NCBI RefSeq assembly: GCF_024125425.1
Contig: NZ_JAMXWN010000004.1
Location: 62,001-126,000, forward strand
Direction of reading: 5' to 3'
DNA: 64,000 nt
Source of the DNA: Sporolactobacillus kofuensis
Lineage (GTDB): Bacteria; Bacillota; Bacilli; Bacillales; Sporolactobacillaceae
Each line of letters begins with the position of its first letter. The stretch's first letter is position 1. Under the pieces are notes generated by a model. The model was not told where the DNA came from and searched no databases. It saw nothing but the letters and a program-made list of their open reading frames with translations. The position numbers and the translations under genes were made by a program. Below, piece after piece: positions 9,246 to 17,066 of this stretch.

Positions 9246-10043
9246 CTATCTTTTCATGGTGTATTGATCAATCTCGGGTAAAAATTGTTTAATAATCCGA
9301 TTAAACGCTTCATGCTGATGTGTGGGCAGTTGATGAAAGGCTTTCTCGATAAAAATAATTTTAGTATGCGTTAATGTGTCAAAATACTTTTTGTGTTTGT
9401 TGATAAATTTGTCGCGCGTCCCGTAGATGATGCGCATGGGCAGTTGATCTAATTGTGGCAGTTTCGACGAATAATCTGCACGGAAACCGGCTTTATATAA
9501 ATCAGAGACGGCGTGCATGTTTGCTTTTTTTCCATACATGCGCAAGACGATTTCATCTTCTGATGTGACTTTATGCGCTTTTGCGAGAAGTCTGCTAAGC
9601 AGATTTATACCCTGTGCTTTCATTATGAGAATTCCGACCTGGAATTCCATAAATAAGATCGATGAATCAACACGTGGGAATCCGCCGGAGAGAACAACTC
9701 CGCCAAGTTCATTGGTGAATGCTAATGCATAGGCGAGCGCAATCAGGCCGCCGCTCGAATAGCCGACAAGCACCGGTCGTTTGAGGTCCAGCTCTTGTAT
9801 CAGTGCTCTCAGATCGTCGACATGGTCCGGGATGACGTGTTCAAGCGAATGGGAAGGTTGATACCCGCTTCTTCCATGCCCTCTCTGGTCATAGAGAATC
9901 ACTTGTACATGATCGGATAATGCCTCTTGATAACGAAAAACAACGTGGCCCATTAATGGAGGATGGATAAAGATCACCGGTCGTCCTGTTCCATAACTTT
10001 CATAATACAATTGGATCCCTTTTGGTGTATTCACATATGGCAT
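9246..10043 (-). CDS. Alpha/beta hydrolase
   Basis: A 265-residue soluble alpha/beta hydrolase of the haloperoxidase/lipase-like type. The catalytic triad is readable: nucleophile Ser in GYSSGG, Asp in YGTRDKFI, and His in AFHQLP near the C-terminus; the oxyanion region is FIHPPLMGH and the RGHGRSGYQ turn follows. The likely start is ATG at 10043, behind AAAGGA with 10 nt spacing; the frame stays open for another 74 codons upstream, which look non-coding for this family. The substrate cannot be predicted. It converges on the degraded TA copy 2 and diverges from the aldo/keto reductase. Confidence 0.9.
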   Translation of the reverse strand: MPYVNTPKGIQLYYESYGTGRPVIFIHPPLMGHVVFRYQEALSDHVQVILYDQRGHGRSGYQPSHSLEHVIPDHVDDLRALIQELDLKRPVLVGYSSGGLIALAYALAFTNELGGVVLSGGFPRVDSSILFMEFQVGILIMKAQGINLLSRLLAKAHKVTSEDEIVLRMYGKKANMHAVSDLYKAGFRADYSSKLPQLDQLPMRIIYGTRDKFINKHKKYFDTLTHTKIIFIEKAFHQLPTHQHEAFNRIIKQFLPEIDQYTMKR

Positions 10044-10389
10044 AGCATGGTCATCCTTTGAGTAATCTTCAAGAAACAATAAGTAATTATTATTCTGTTC
10101 AAGCCGCATGTTCTTATTCCTTAAAGAGTACATCATGAGAACTGATGCTGGGTCACATACGAGAATTCGGGACGCGCTCAATAATCCGACTTTCATGTTA
10201 TTTGCTACTGTATGGGCAGAGGTTACATACCTCCCGATCAAACTAACTCCCAATAAACCAAGCATTACACGTTACACTACAAGAATTTTCGCTTATTTTT
10301 CAAATTGAATCGCTTTAAAAAAAGTTCCGTTCGTTTTATGATAAATATGGAAGGGCTTACCACCCAATCTTTCTATGGAGGGGATTTAT
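10044..10389. other. Intergenic region with an unexplained in-frame extension
   Basis: The divergent spacer between the hydrolase and the aldo/keto reductase should hold both promoters. On the minus strand the frame of the hydrolase stays open from 10265, but has no ribosome site at its start and no family resemblance, so I read it as chance or as a remnant. Confidence 0.35.
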
Positions 10390-11325
10390 GTGAAGCAAAT
10401 CGCAATTGGACCTGAGAAAAAATTAGGCTCTGCTGTTGTTCAAGGATGTATGCGTATCGCGGATATGTCCGAGGAAGCAGTGGATCATCTGATTAAGACT
10501 GATCTAGAGAACGGCGTCACGTTCTTTGACCATGCAGATGTATACACGGACGGAGCGTGCGAAGCGTTGTTCGGTAAAGTATTGGCCAAACAGCCAGGCC
10601 TGCGTGATCAGATCACCTTGCAAACTAAATGTGGTATTGTTCGCGGAAATGGTGACCATAATAAAGCTTTTGATTTTTCAAAAGAACATATTCTGGAAAC
10701 AGTCAATGCCAGCTTGCAAAGACTGCAAACCGATCATCTGGATTACTTGCTGCTTCACCGACCGGATGCACTGGTCGAACCGGAGGAAGTCGCTGCAGCA
10801 TTTGATGCGTTGTACGACGCCGGAAAAGTGCTTCATTTTGGTGTCAGCAATCAGAATCCGTTGCAAATTGAGCTATTGAAGAAATCGGTGCGTCAACCCC
10901 TCGAAATCAACCAGCTTCAATTCAGTATCATGGCAACCGGCATGATTGATGCAGGCATCAATGTGAATATGACCGTTGAGGGTGCAAATGTACGTGATGG
11001 TAGCATCTTGGATTATTGTCGTCTACATGACATTACCATTCAGGCATGGTCACCATTCCAATTCGGTTTCTTCGAAGGGGTCTTCCTGGACAACCCGAAA
11101 TTCCCTGAATTAAACAAAAAAATTGATGAAATTGCTACCAAATATGGAGTCAGCAACAATGCAATCGCGGTTGCTTGGATTTTGCGTCACCCAGCAGAGA
11201 TGCAGGTAATCCTCGGTACCACGAATTTGACACGTGTTGTGGAATCTGCCAAAGGTGCAGATGTCACACTGACTCGCCAAGAATGGTATGACATTTACCA
11301 AGCAGCGGGCAACATTCTTCCTTAA
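10390..11325 (+). CDS. Aldo/keto reductase family oxidoreductase
   Basis: A 311-residue NADPH-dependent (beta/alpha)8 oxidoreductase of the YdhF-like branch of the aldo/keto reductases. The catalytic tetrad is visible: Asp and Tyr in FFDHADVY, Lys in LQTKCGI and His in LLHRPD; the C-terminal GTTNLTRV region is typical for nucleotide binding. GTG at 10390 lies 6 nt after GGAGGGG (10377-10383) and is the best start; an in-frame ATG at 10375 overlaps that ribosome site. The gene is monocistronic with a terminator at 11363-11390. Physiological substrate unknown; aldehyde detoxification is the family default. Confidence 0.92.
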   Translation: MKQIAIGPEKKLGSAVVQGCMRIADMSEEAVDHLIKTDLENGVTFFDHADVYTDGACEALFGKVLAKQPGLRDQITLQTKCGIVRGNGDHNKAFDFSKEHILETVNASLQRLQTDHLDYLLLHRPDALVEPEEVAAAFDALYDAGKVLHFGVSNQNPLQIELLKKSVRQPLEINQLQFSIMATGMIDAGINVNMTVEGANVRDGSILDYCRLHDITIQAWSPFQFGFFEGVFLDNPKFPELNKKIDEIATKYGVSNNAIAVAWILRHPAEMQVILGTTNLTRVVESAKGADVTLTRQEWYDIYQAAGNILP

Positions 11326-11362
11326 TTATAGAAAATAGGCCGCCCATATCTGGAGCCTGATT

Positions 11363-11390
11363 GAGCCGAGCGCATCGCTCGGCTTTTCTT
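11363..11390 (+). terminator. Intrinsic terminator of the aldo/keto reductase gene
   Basis: AGCCGAGCG and CGCTCGGCT form a perfect 9-bp stem with a three-base loop, followed by TTTCTT. Confidence 0.9.
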
Positions 11391-11403
11391 ATTTCATTTC
11401 AAA

Positions 11404-11545
11404 ATGATCGATATTTTTTCCAATCTGATCGATAAATTTTTTGAAGTGATCGATATTTTTTCCAAAATGATCGATAAATTTTTCGAAATGATCGATATTT
11501 TTTCCAAAATGATCGATAAATTTTTCGAAATGATCGATACCAGCT
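11404..11545. repeat. 21-bp-period intergenic array A (GATCGAT core)
   Basis: GATCGAT recurs at 11406, 11427, 11448, 11469, 11490, 11511 and 11532, that is seven times with an exact 21-bp step. The filler alternates between ATTTTTTCCAAAAT-like and AAATTTTTCGAAAT-like sequence, so the true unit may be 42 bp. Because 21 is a multiple of three, the plus strand is open and would encode heptads such as IDIFSKM, but there is no ribosome site. Read on the minus strand the unit is TATCGATCATTTCGAAAAAT, the same family as arrays at 30910 and 57353. It lies between convergent genes. Confidence 0.9.
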
Positions 11546-11575
11546 ACAGGTACCGCAACTTTAATGATGATGCAT

Positions 11576-12865
11576 CTAATTTCTGCTACCTTCTTTAATC
11601 AGAGACAGAAACCGGAATAATTCAAGAGAAAGTATTAGCCCACTGACCCAGACAGAGGCAAAGACAAACCCGGCAAATAAATCACTCGGATGAATATTCA
11701 TAAACCGAATTCCACTTATGGAAAAGGCTAATAAAACAAATATCAAGAAACAGAATTCCACCAGACTAATTAAATAATTATCCTGATGGCGAATCAGCAT
11801 CATCAAGAAAAATCCGTAGAAAATAAGCAGCATCATCGCCGGCTCATTAGGAAAATCAGGACTGATCGAATGCCCGCTTAGCATAAAATGAAACAGCCAG
11901 CGCACACCATTTGAAAAGATAAAGCCACCAGTCAATGTCATACCAAAAAACAGCAATTCAAGCCATTTATTCTTGTTGTTAATCAAAATCGTGACCGTTG
12001 TCAATACGAAGATCACACCTAGTGCAATCCATGAAGAAAGCTCATAGAAATGATTCATTAATGGCTGCCATCGCGAGTCAAACAAGAAGAAAACTATGTC
12101 GCTTGAAACTTTATCAAACGTTGTGAACTCATTGCTGATAAAATCCTGAATCATACCAATCATCAATGTGACTAATGAAATAAACGCAGCCAGAATGACA
12201 AAAATAAAAAATTTGATTTTCAGGAAACTTTTGTACCGATGAAATACTTCTTGAAAAAGAAGTAAAAGCGATTCTTTAATATACTGTCGATTCTTCTTTA
12301 TCACAATAAAGCATAGGGCAACAAGGGCAATGAGCAGACTTGCCAGCACCAACCATTTCTTAATTTCTCCCTGATACTTATCCCATTGTGGACCCAGGAC
12401 ATAGCCGAGCCAGATAAAGGTGCTTGTCCAAAAGAAGACACCGATATAAGAGAAGAAACAGAACGATCGAAACCGCAGATGAATGACACCGGAAATAATG
12501 CTTGCAATATGTCGAATGCCCGGAATAAAGAAAGAAAAAACAAGCAAGACTTTTCCATATTTCCCATACCATCTAGAAATTCGCTCCATTTTCTCAGGAC
12601 CCATATGAATATAGCGGCCATACTTGCGAAAAAACGGAACCCCAAGTTTATAGCCAATCCAATAAGAAATCGTCGCTCCTAAGATTCCCCCGAACCCGGC
12701 AGAAAGCATTGACAAAATGAGGTTCATCTGACCGTGAAACGATAAAATTCCCACATAGCTAAGGAGTGCTTCGTTGGGTATTGGAATACAAATCAGTTCT
12801 AACATTAATGCAAAGAAAAGTGTTATATAACCATATTCATTAAGTAATTGAATTAACCCACTCAT
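11576..12865 (-). CDS. DedA-family protein fused to a degenerate PAP2 domain
   Basis: The 429-residue integral membrane protein starts with a DedA/VTT domain (about 1-170: LELICIPIPNEALL, GATISYWIGYKLG, FIPGIRHIASIISG), a family involved in lipid scrambling and membrane homeostasis. After a linker helix, residues about 200-425 show the helix pattern of PAP2 phosphatases. The PAP2 signatures are damaged: where PSGH is expected the sequence reads FPNEPAM, and the third motif is SGIRFMNIHPSD. Loss of the PSGH His suggests no phosphatase activity. ATG at 12865 follows AGGAG with 8 nt spacing; 16 upstream codons are open without a ribosome site. DedA-PAP2 fusions with an active second domain exist, so this one may use it only for lipid recognition. 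Confidence 0.88.
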   Translation of the reverse strand: MSGLIQLLNEYGYITLFFALMLELICIPIPNEALLSYVGILSFHGQMNLILSMLSAGFGGILGATISYWIGYKLGVPFFRKYGRYIHMGPEKMERISRWYGKYGKVLLVFSFFIPGIRHIASIISGVIHLRFRSFCFFSYIGVFFWTSTFIWLGYVLGPQWDKYQGEIKKWLVLASLLIALVALCFIVIKKNRQYIKESLLLLFQEVFHRYKSFLKIKFFIFVILAAFISLVTLMIGMIQDFISNEFTTFDKVSSDIVFFLFDSRWQPLMNHFYELSSWIALGVIFVLTTVTILINNKNKWLELLFFGMTLTGGFIFSNGVRWLFHFMLSGHSISPDFPNEPAMMLLIFYGFFLMMLIRHQDNYLISLVEFCFLIFVLLAFSISGIRFMNIHPSDLFAGFVFASVWVSGLILSLELFRFLSLIKEGSRN

Positions 12866-13022
12866 TCCAAAATCTCCTGCATAGACTTTGTTTTGTTCAA
12901 CTATTATTTCCACGCGCTAACTGAAACTGATGTATATTTCTTCGCCAAATTGTTTAAAAATATGGCGACTCATCGCATTTTTAATACAGAATCTCAGAGT
13001 TTCTTGCCTCGTCCATTGCATC

Positions 13023-13463
13023 TCATGTATTTAGATTGGACTCTGCTTTCTGCTTTATCACATTTAACTGCCATTCCCAGCCCTTGATATTCTCCTTAAA
13101 GGAGCGTACTTGCTGTCCTTCCGTAACATCAAGATGAGCAAAACCTTTTTCACGCACACTGAGTCTGGTTCCGTCATTTTCCGATCTGAGATGAAACGCA
13201 ATCAAGGTTGAGTTGCCCTCGATCGGTTCTTCCCCCGGATGAGCACTCGCCCAACGACACACCAACGTTGTTGGAGCCTCGATGTCCTCAATGAGCACTG
13301 GAAAACGTCCGTACGTGCAGTCGGCCACTAACCGTCGGCCATCAACAGTAACATGATCCGGCCCTTGGTCACCAACCCACCATGCAGGCGTGCTAACCAA
13401 CTGCCAAACCTCTTGAAGCGAAGCATTGATGAAGATCTCTTGTTCCAGTGTATTGTGATCCAA
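13023..13463 (-). CDS. SRPBCC domain protein (AHSA1-like)
   Basis: A 146-residue single-domain protein of the START/Bet v 1-like SRPBCC fold. The N-terminal pattern INASLQEVWQLVSTPAWWVG and the C-terminal WEWQLNVIKQ helix fit the AHSA1/YndB-type subfamily, which binds small hydrophobic ligands in bacilli. It starts with TTG behind GGGGGA (6 nt). It precedes the EamA transporter gene on the map but is transcribed away from DedA in the same direction; no shared role is evident. Function remains unknown. Confidence 0.87.
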   Translation of the reverse strand: MDHNTLEQEIFINASLQEVWQLVSTPAWWVGDQGPDHVTVDGRRLVADCTYGRFPVLIEDIEAPTTLVCRWASAHPGEEPIEGNSTLIAFHLRSENDGTRLSVREKGFAHLDVTEGQQVRSFKENIKGWEWQLNVIKQKAESNLNT

Positions 13464-13525
13464 AGTGAGTCCCCCAAATTTCTTATGTATAAAATAAAGT
13501 CAGCCTAAGAAATGATTCAGCATGA

Positions 13526-14440
13526 TTAAGAAGCATTTCTTCCTTTTTTACCTTTTAATCGTTTAAAAGAACGAAAATTAAATTTAAGTTCCGTAATCAT
13601 CATTGTACTGCTCAAAATCACAACAAGTCCGGCTAAAGTTCCGAGCGACATCCTTTCGCCGAGAAATAATAGTCCCCAGATTACTCCGTAAAGCGGAACA
13701 AGGAGCGTAACACTCAAAGTCTTGGTTGGGCCGACGCTCCGAATTAAAGAGAAGTAGATCAGGTAAGCGATCGATGTTGAGAAAAGGGCAAGAGAGAGTA
13801 CCGCAAGCGCGATTGGAAAAGTCATCATCTGAAATCGGTTGATGGAGGGCAGACTGAATGGAAGAAGCACCAAGCCGGCAGCCAGCTGTTGCCCAATCGC
13901 CAGCGTTAAGGACGGTTCTTTTGAAAATTTCTTTTTTGCATACACCCCGCTGATTCCATAACACAGCGAAGCTAAGAGAGAAAAGATCAGCGAAAGTAGC
14001 ACCATTGGCGAGTGACCCAGATGCCCCCATCCTGCCAAAATCGCAACGCCGACAATGCCGACAACGATACTAACGAGCTTGCTTAACAGGAGCTTCTCCT
14101 TCATCCATACCGTTGCAACAATCAGAGTGAATAACGGTGTTGTCGCATTGAGAATTGAAGATACCGAAGCTGTGAGATGCAGCTCTGAAGCAGCTATCAA
14201 GGTAAATGGGATCGCAGCATTCATTGCACCGAGAAAAATATACTGCTTCCATTTTTGCTTAAAGTTCGGTATTTTCCTGATTGTCAAAGCATAGAAAAGC
14301 AGAGCCAATCCTGCAAGAATCACCCGCAAAGCAATCAGTAAGACAGGACCTAACACGGGTGATGCAACGCGCATGAAAAGAAAAGAGCCGCCCCAAAGAG
14401 CGCCCAGTAGATTCAATAACATAAAATGCTTCATACTCAT
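13526..14440 (-). CDS. EamA-family (DMT superfamily) transporter
   Basis: A 304-residue inner membrane protein with ten hydrophobic segments arranged as two EamA repeats (about 8-138 and 150-290). The repeats begin with LLGALWGGSFLFMRVASPVLGP and end with LFLGERMSLGTLAGLVVI, both typical. Such proteins export amino acids or metabolites; the substrate is not predictable. ATG at 14440 follows GGGAG with 10 nt spacing. The C-terminus is basic, as usual for the cytoplasmic tail. It could be cotranscribed with the SRPBCC gene downstream (about 60 nt gap without terminator). Confidence 0.92.
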   Translation of the reverse strand: MSMKHFMLLNLLGALWGGSFLFMRVASPVLGPVLLIALRVILAGLALLFYALTIRKIPNFKQKWKQYIFLGAMNAAIPFTLIAASELHLTASVSSILNATTPLFTLIVATVWMKEKLLLSKLVSIVVGIVGVAILAGWGHLGHSPMVLLSLIFSLLASLCYGISGVYAKKKFSKEPSLTLAIGQQLAAGLVLLPFSLPSINRFQMMTFPIALAVLSLALFSTSIAYLIYFSLIRSVGPTKTLSVTLLVPLYGVIWGLLFLGERMSLGTLAGLVVILSSTMMITELKFNFRSFKRLKGKKGRNAS

Positions 14441-14758
14441 AAGTACAAAACTCCCGTCCTCTTTTCCTTATCTTAAAATGCGGGTAGATGTGAGTCAAAC
14501 TCTTTTTGCCCTTTATTATTTGGTTAAGAAAACCATGTTCAGTGAACAGAGCCCTCGATTTCTTAGATAGAGTCGCAATCCATTAATAATAATGTGCGCC
14601 TTCTGGATGAGCGTTCGATTCATATCAGCGCAGAAAACTTTTTCATGCAGTACAATTGAAGTATCAGATAAGCCGACACCGGGAATCATCGCTTACTACT
14701 TCCAATCTCAATGGAAGCCAAACCGAATAGTCCAATTGCCTTATATGGAGGTCTTTTC
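14441..14758. other. Divergent intergenic region without a gene
   Basis: About 320 bp between the EamA gene (minus) and the macrodomain gene (plus). I see the ribosome sites of both, no repeat, no stable hairpin and no convincing gene. Confidence 0.4.
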
Positions 14759-15280
14759 ATGAAATCATTTTCGATTATGCTTGGGGATATTACAAAAGTA
14801 AAAGCAGATGCGATTGTTAATGCGGCAAATACAACATTACTTGGTGGCGGCGGTGTAGACGGAGCGATTCATCGCGCAGCCGGCCCTCAATTATTGGAGG
14901 AATGCCGCGCATTGAATGGCTGCGCGACCGGGGAGGCGAAAATCACGAAAGGCTATCGTCTGCCTGCAAGCTATGTGATTCACACACCAGGACCCATTTG
15001 GCAAGGTGGGCATCATCATGAAGCTGATTTACTTCGCAACAGTTATTTGAACAGCTTGAAATTGGCTGAAGCCAATACGTGCCACTCCATTGTCTTTCCA
15101 TCGATCAGCACCGGTGTCTACCATTTTCCGCTTAATTTAGCCGCACCAATTGCGGTTCAAACGATTCGCCAATTCTTAAATCAAGCCACTGCTGTTGAGG
15201 CGGTACAAATGATCTGTTTTGATGAAGAAACAAAACGATACTATGATCAAGCGTTCAAAGAATTGTGTTCACGTTCCTAA
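14759..15280 (+). CDS. Macrodomain protein, YmdB-like ADP-ribose deacetylase
   Basis: A 173-residue macrodomain that would hydrolyse O-acetyl-ADP-ribose or remove ADP-ribose from acidic residues. The signatures are DAIVNAANTTLLGGGGVDGA with the following IHRAAG, and SISTGVYHFP, which together line the ADP-ribose pocket; catalytic Asn and Asp equivalents are in NAAN and GVDGAIH. ATG at 14759 follows GGAGG with 7 nt spacing; the 16 upstream open codons are not needed. It is followed directly by the antitoxin promoter of the intact TA element. NAD-linked partner: an Arr-type ADP-ribosyltransferase lies at 54665, but too far to imply a link. Confidence 0.94.
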   Translation: MKSFSIMLGDITKVKADAIVNAANTTLLGGGGVDGAIHRAAGPQLLEECRALNGCATGEAKITKGYRLPASYVIHTPGPIWQGGHHHEADLLRNSYLNSLKLAEANTCHSIVFPSISTGVYHFPLNLAAPIAVQTIRQFLNQATAVEAVQMICFDEETKRYYDQAFKELCSRS

Positions 15281-15337
15281 CTAGAGAGGCAACTGATTTC
15301 TCCTTTTATTTTGAAAAGGGATTTTGTATAATTAACT

Positions 15338-15500
15338 TATACATGATGTGTAGATGAATAAAGCCATCAGTGCTGGAACACCGATGGCAAGCATGATAAA
15401 GTTCCGCATCGAGCGGATAACAGCGCTTAGCAAATCAACCAACAAATGATCCGCTTCAGCCACCGTTAATGGCATATGGAGCGGATCATTTTCTTTCTTT
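15338..15500 (+). ncRNA. Antisense antitoxin RNA of the intact type I TA element (copy 3)
   Basis: A TATAAT at 15327-15332 would start a plus-strand RNA near 15338. It would contain hairpin GCCATC...GATGGC (15363-15388), CCGCatcgaGCGG (15406-15418) and a strong terminator stem AATGATCCGCT with AGCGGATCATT (15446-15490) followed by TTCTTTCTTTG. The terminator overlaps the last codons of the toxin gene on the other strand, so toxin mRNA and this RNA would pair over about 150 nt, as in txpA/RatA-type systems. The -35 is poor, and RNA ends are inferred from the sequence only. Confidence 0.72.
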
Positions 15501-15569
15501 GAATGACAGGATCATGATGATTAAACCCGCAAAAGAGATCGCAAGCGTTAATGCCTGATACACCGTCAT
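15486..15569 (-). CDS. Type I toxin, putative holin-like toxin (Hol_Tox) family
   Basis: A 27-residue hydrophobic peptide beginning MTVYQALTLAISFAGL and ending in LSFKERK: one transmembrane helix of about 17 residues with a short charged tail. The MTVxxALxL start is the hallmark of the putative holin-like toxin family related to TxpA/BsrG-type peptides, which damage the membrane when overproduced. ATG at 15569 follows GGGGGTGG with 6 nt spacing. Promoter at 15634-15663. The mRNA would run through hairpins to GCCATC...GATGGC and TTTATT near 15357. Two related loci at about 4.0 and 9.1 kb have lost this coding sequence. It is too short for routine gene calling. Confidence 0.85.
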   Translation of the reverse strand: MTVYQALTLAISFAGLIIMILSFKERK

Positions 15570-15633
15570 CGGTACCACCCCCAATCTGAAGGTGTCACCA
15601 CTATCCGCACATACGCCTCATTACCACAAATCT

Positions 15634-15663
15634 AGTATATTCCATACGATCATACGTTCGCAA
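15634..15663 (-). promoter_or_regulatory. Promoter of the holin-like toxin mRNA
   Basis: On the minus strand TTGCGA (15658-15663) and TATACT (15634-15639) are separated by 18 bp. Transcription would begin near 15627 and give a leader of about 60 nt before the toxin ATG. The -35 region and its flank recur in the damaged copy 2 (9131-9144). Confidence 0.7.
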
Positions 15664-15737
15664 TAGTCTTTTAGTACTTTCCTAGTAAAGTTGACTCTTT
15701 GTGTCTCAATGATTGATTGAAGAAGAGCGTTTGCTAC

Positions 15738-16934
15738 TTATTCAATCAGTTTTCGTTCACTGGGCAGGAACAGTGTTAATAGTGCGGCGAGAAAAGGAAG
15801 AAGCGCAAATAAGCCAAAAATCGTATGAATACCATACTGATCAGAAAGCCAGCCAATTAACGTAGCACCGATACCGCCTGCACCAATACCAAAGCCCACC
15901 ATCAACCCCGAAACTAGACCAATGTTCTTTGGAAACATCATTTGTCCGTACACAACCGTAACCGCAAACGAAGAAAGGACAAAGAATCCAAATACAAACA
16001 GAATAATAATCGATAAAATACCATGAACATGTGGTAATAACCACGCAAAAGGTACGGTTACAGCCATGGAAATGAAAAGCAGCCATTTTCGACTGATTCG
16101 ATCAGAGCAGCGTCCACCAATGAATGTACCAAGAGCGCCTGCAGCAAGAAAGAGAAATGTGAAGAGATCACCATATTTTAATGAGATCCCTTGATGTAAA
16201 TAAAGAAAAGGCAAGAAACCGGCGACGCCAATTTGTGTCCATGAACGAAGGATCACAACCCCTGTGAGTAGGCTGAGTCCAACCACATGATTACGTCCCT
16301 TGATCTCTTTTTTTCGTGCTTTATTTTTCTCCAAGCTTTGCTTGTACCACGGCATAATCGATAAGACGAGGACAAGACCGGCGGCTGCTAACGGGACTAA
16401 CCAGCCTAACCCATGCAAACCCGTATTGATAAGAAAAAGTGGAAGCAGTAGTGGCCCAACCGCCTGACCGAAGTTGCCGCCAACTTGCATGATTGCTTGA
16501 GCAGTCCCACGTGCAGTACCCGCTGCCATGTATGCGCCGCGCATTGCTTCCGGATGAAAAATTCCGGATCCGACTCCTGATACGCCGACTAATATTAGCA
16601 ATAGCCAATAAGCAGATGCGTATCCGGAAGCAGTGAGACCAAATCCTCCAAGACAAATTCCGAGTGGCATTAACCATGTCCTCGGATGCTTATCACTGAT
16701 CATTCCAAATAATGGTTGAGCAACAGATGACGTGAGCATAGACACAAATAGGACAATCCCAGATTGAAAGTAATTGAGATGAAATGCTTCCTTGTATAAA
16801 GGCAAAAGCGCAGGAACGATTCCTGTCGTCATCAGGTCGTTAATAAAATGCACACCACTGAGACTAAATAATTGCTTCTTTGCACCAAGTCTCGGTTTCT
16901 CTGATCCCAAATCTTTATTTAATGCTAAATTCAT
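15738..16934 (-). CDS. MFS transporter, Fsr-like (fosmidomycin resistance type)
   Basis: A 398-residue major facilitator with twelve predicted helices. Motif A-like FGMISDKHPRTWL lies between helices 2 and 3 and its second copy GGRCSDRISRKWLL between 8 and 9; SGVHFINDLMTTGIVPALLP at the N-terminus and GIFHPEAMRGAYMAAG are typical of the Fsr/YfnC-like branch. ATG at 16934 follows GGGGG with 8 nt spacing. It is divergent from an AraC-type regulator with a 132-bp shared spacer, so regulation of this exporter by that protein is likely. The substrate is unknown; Fsr homologues export fosmidomycin and other small polar compounds. Confidence 0.92.
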   Translation of the reverse strand: MNLALNKDLGSEKPRLGAKKQLFSLSGVHFINDLMTTGIVPALLPLYKEAFHLNYFQSGIVLFVSMLTSSVAQPLFGMISDKHPRTWLMPLGICLGGFGLTASGYASAYWLLLILVGVSGVGSGIFHPEAMRGAYMAAGTARGTAQAIMQVGGNFGQAVGPLLLPLFLINTGLHGLGWLVPLAAAGLVLVLSIMPWYKQSLEKNKARKKEIKGRNHVVGLSLLTGVVILRSWTQIGVAGFLPFLYLHQGISLKYGDLFTFLFLAAGALGTFIGGRCSDRISRKWLLFISMAVTVPFAWLLPHVHGILSIIILFVFGFFVLSSFAVTVVYGQMMFPKNIGLVSGLMVGFGIGAGGIGATLIGWLSDQYGIHTIFGLFALLPFLAALLTLFLPSERKLIE

Positions 16935-17066
16935 TTGGAAATCCCCCTAAAATAAATACGAGTATACACACTGTAGCAACAGTTCTATACTATCAAGAGA
17001 ATAGTCATCACTCATGCACGATTTTGCTTTTATTTAGCACAATTTTGATTGAGAAGGTTTTCAGCG

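Noticed and set aside
11404-11598. Open frame encoding heptads IDIFSKM/IDKFFEM
   Set aside because: It is a by-product of the 21-bp array: no ribosome site, and the other arrays give similar false frames.
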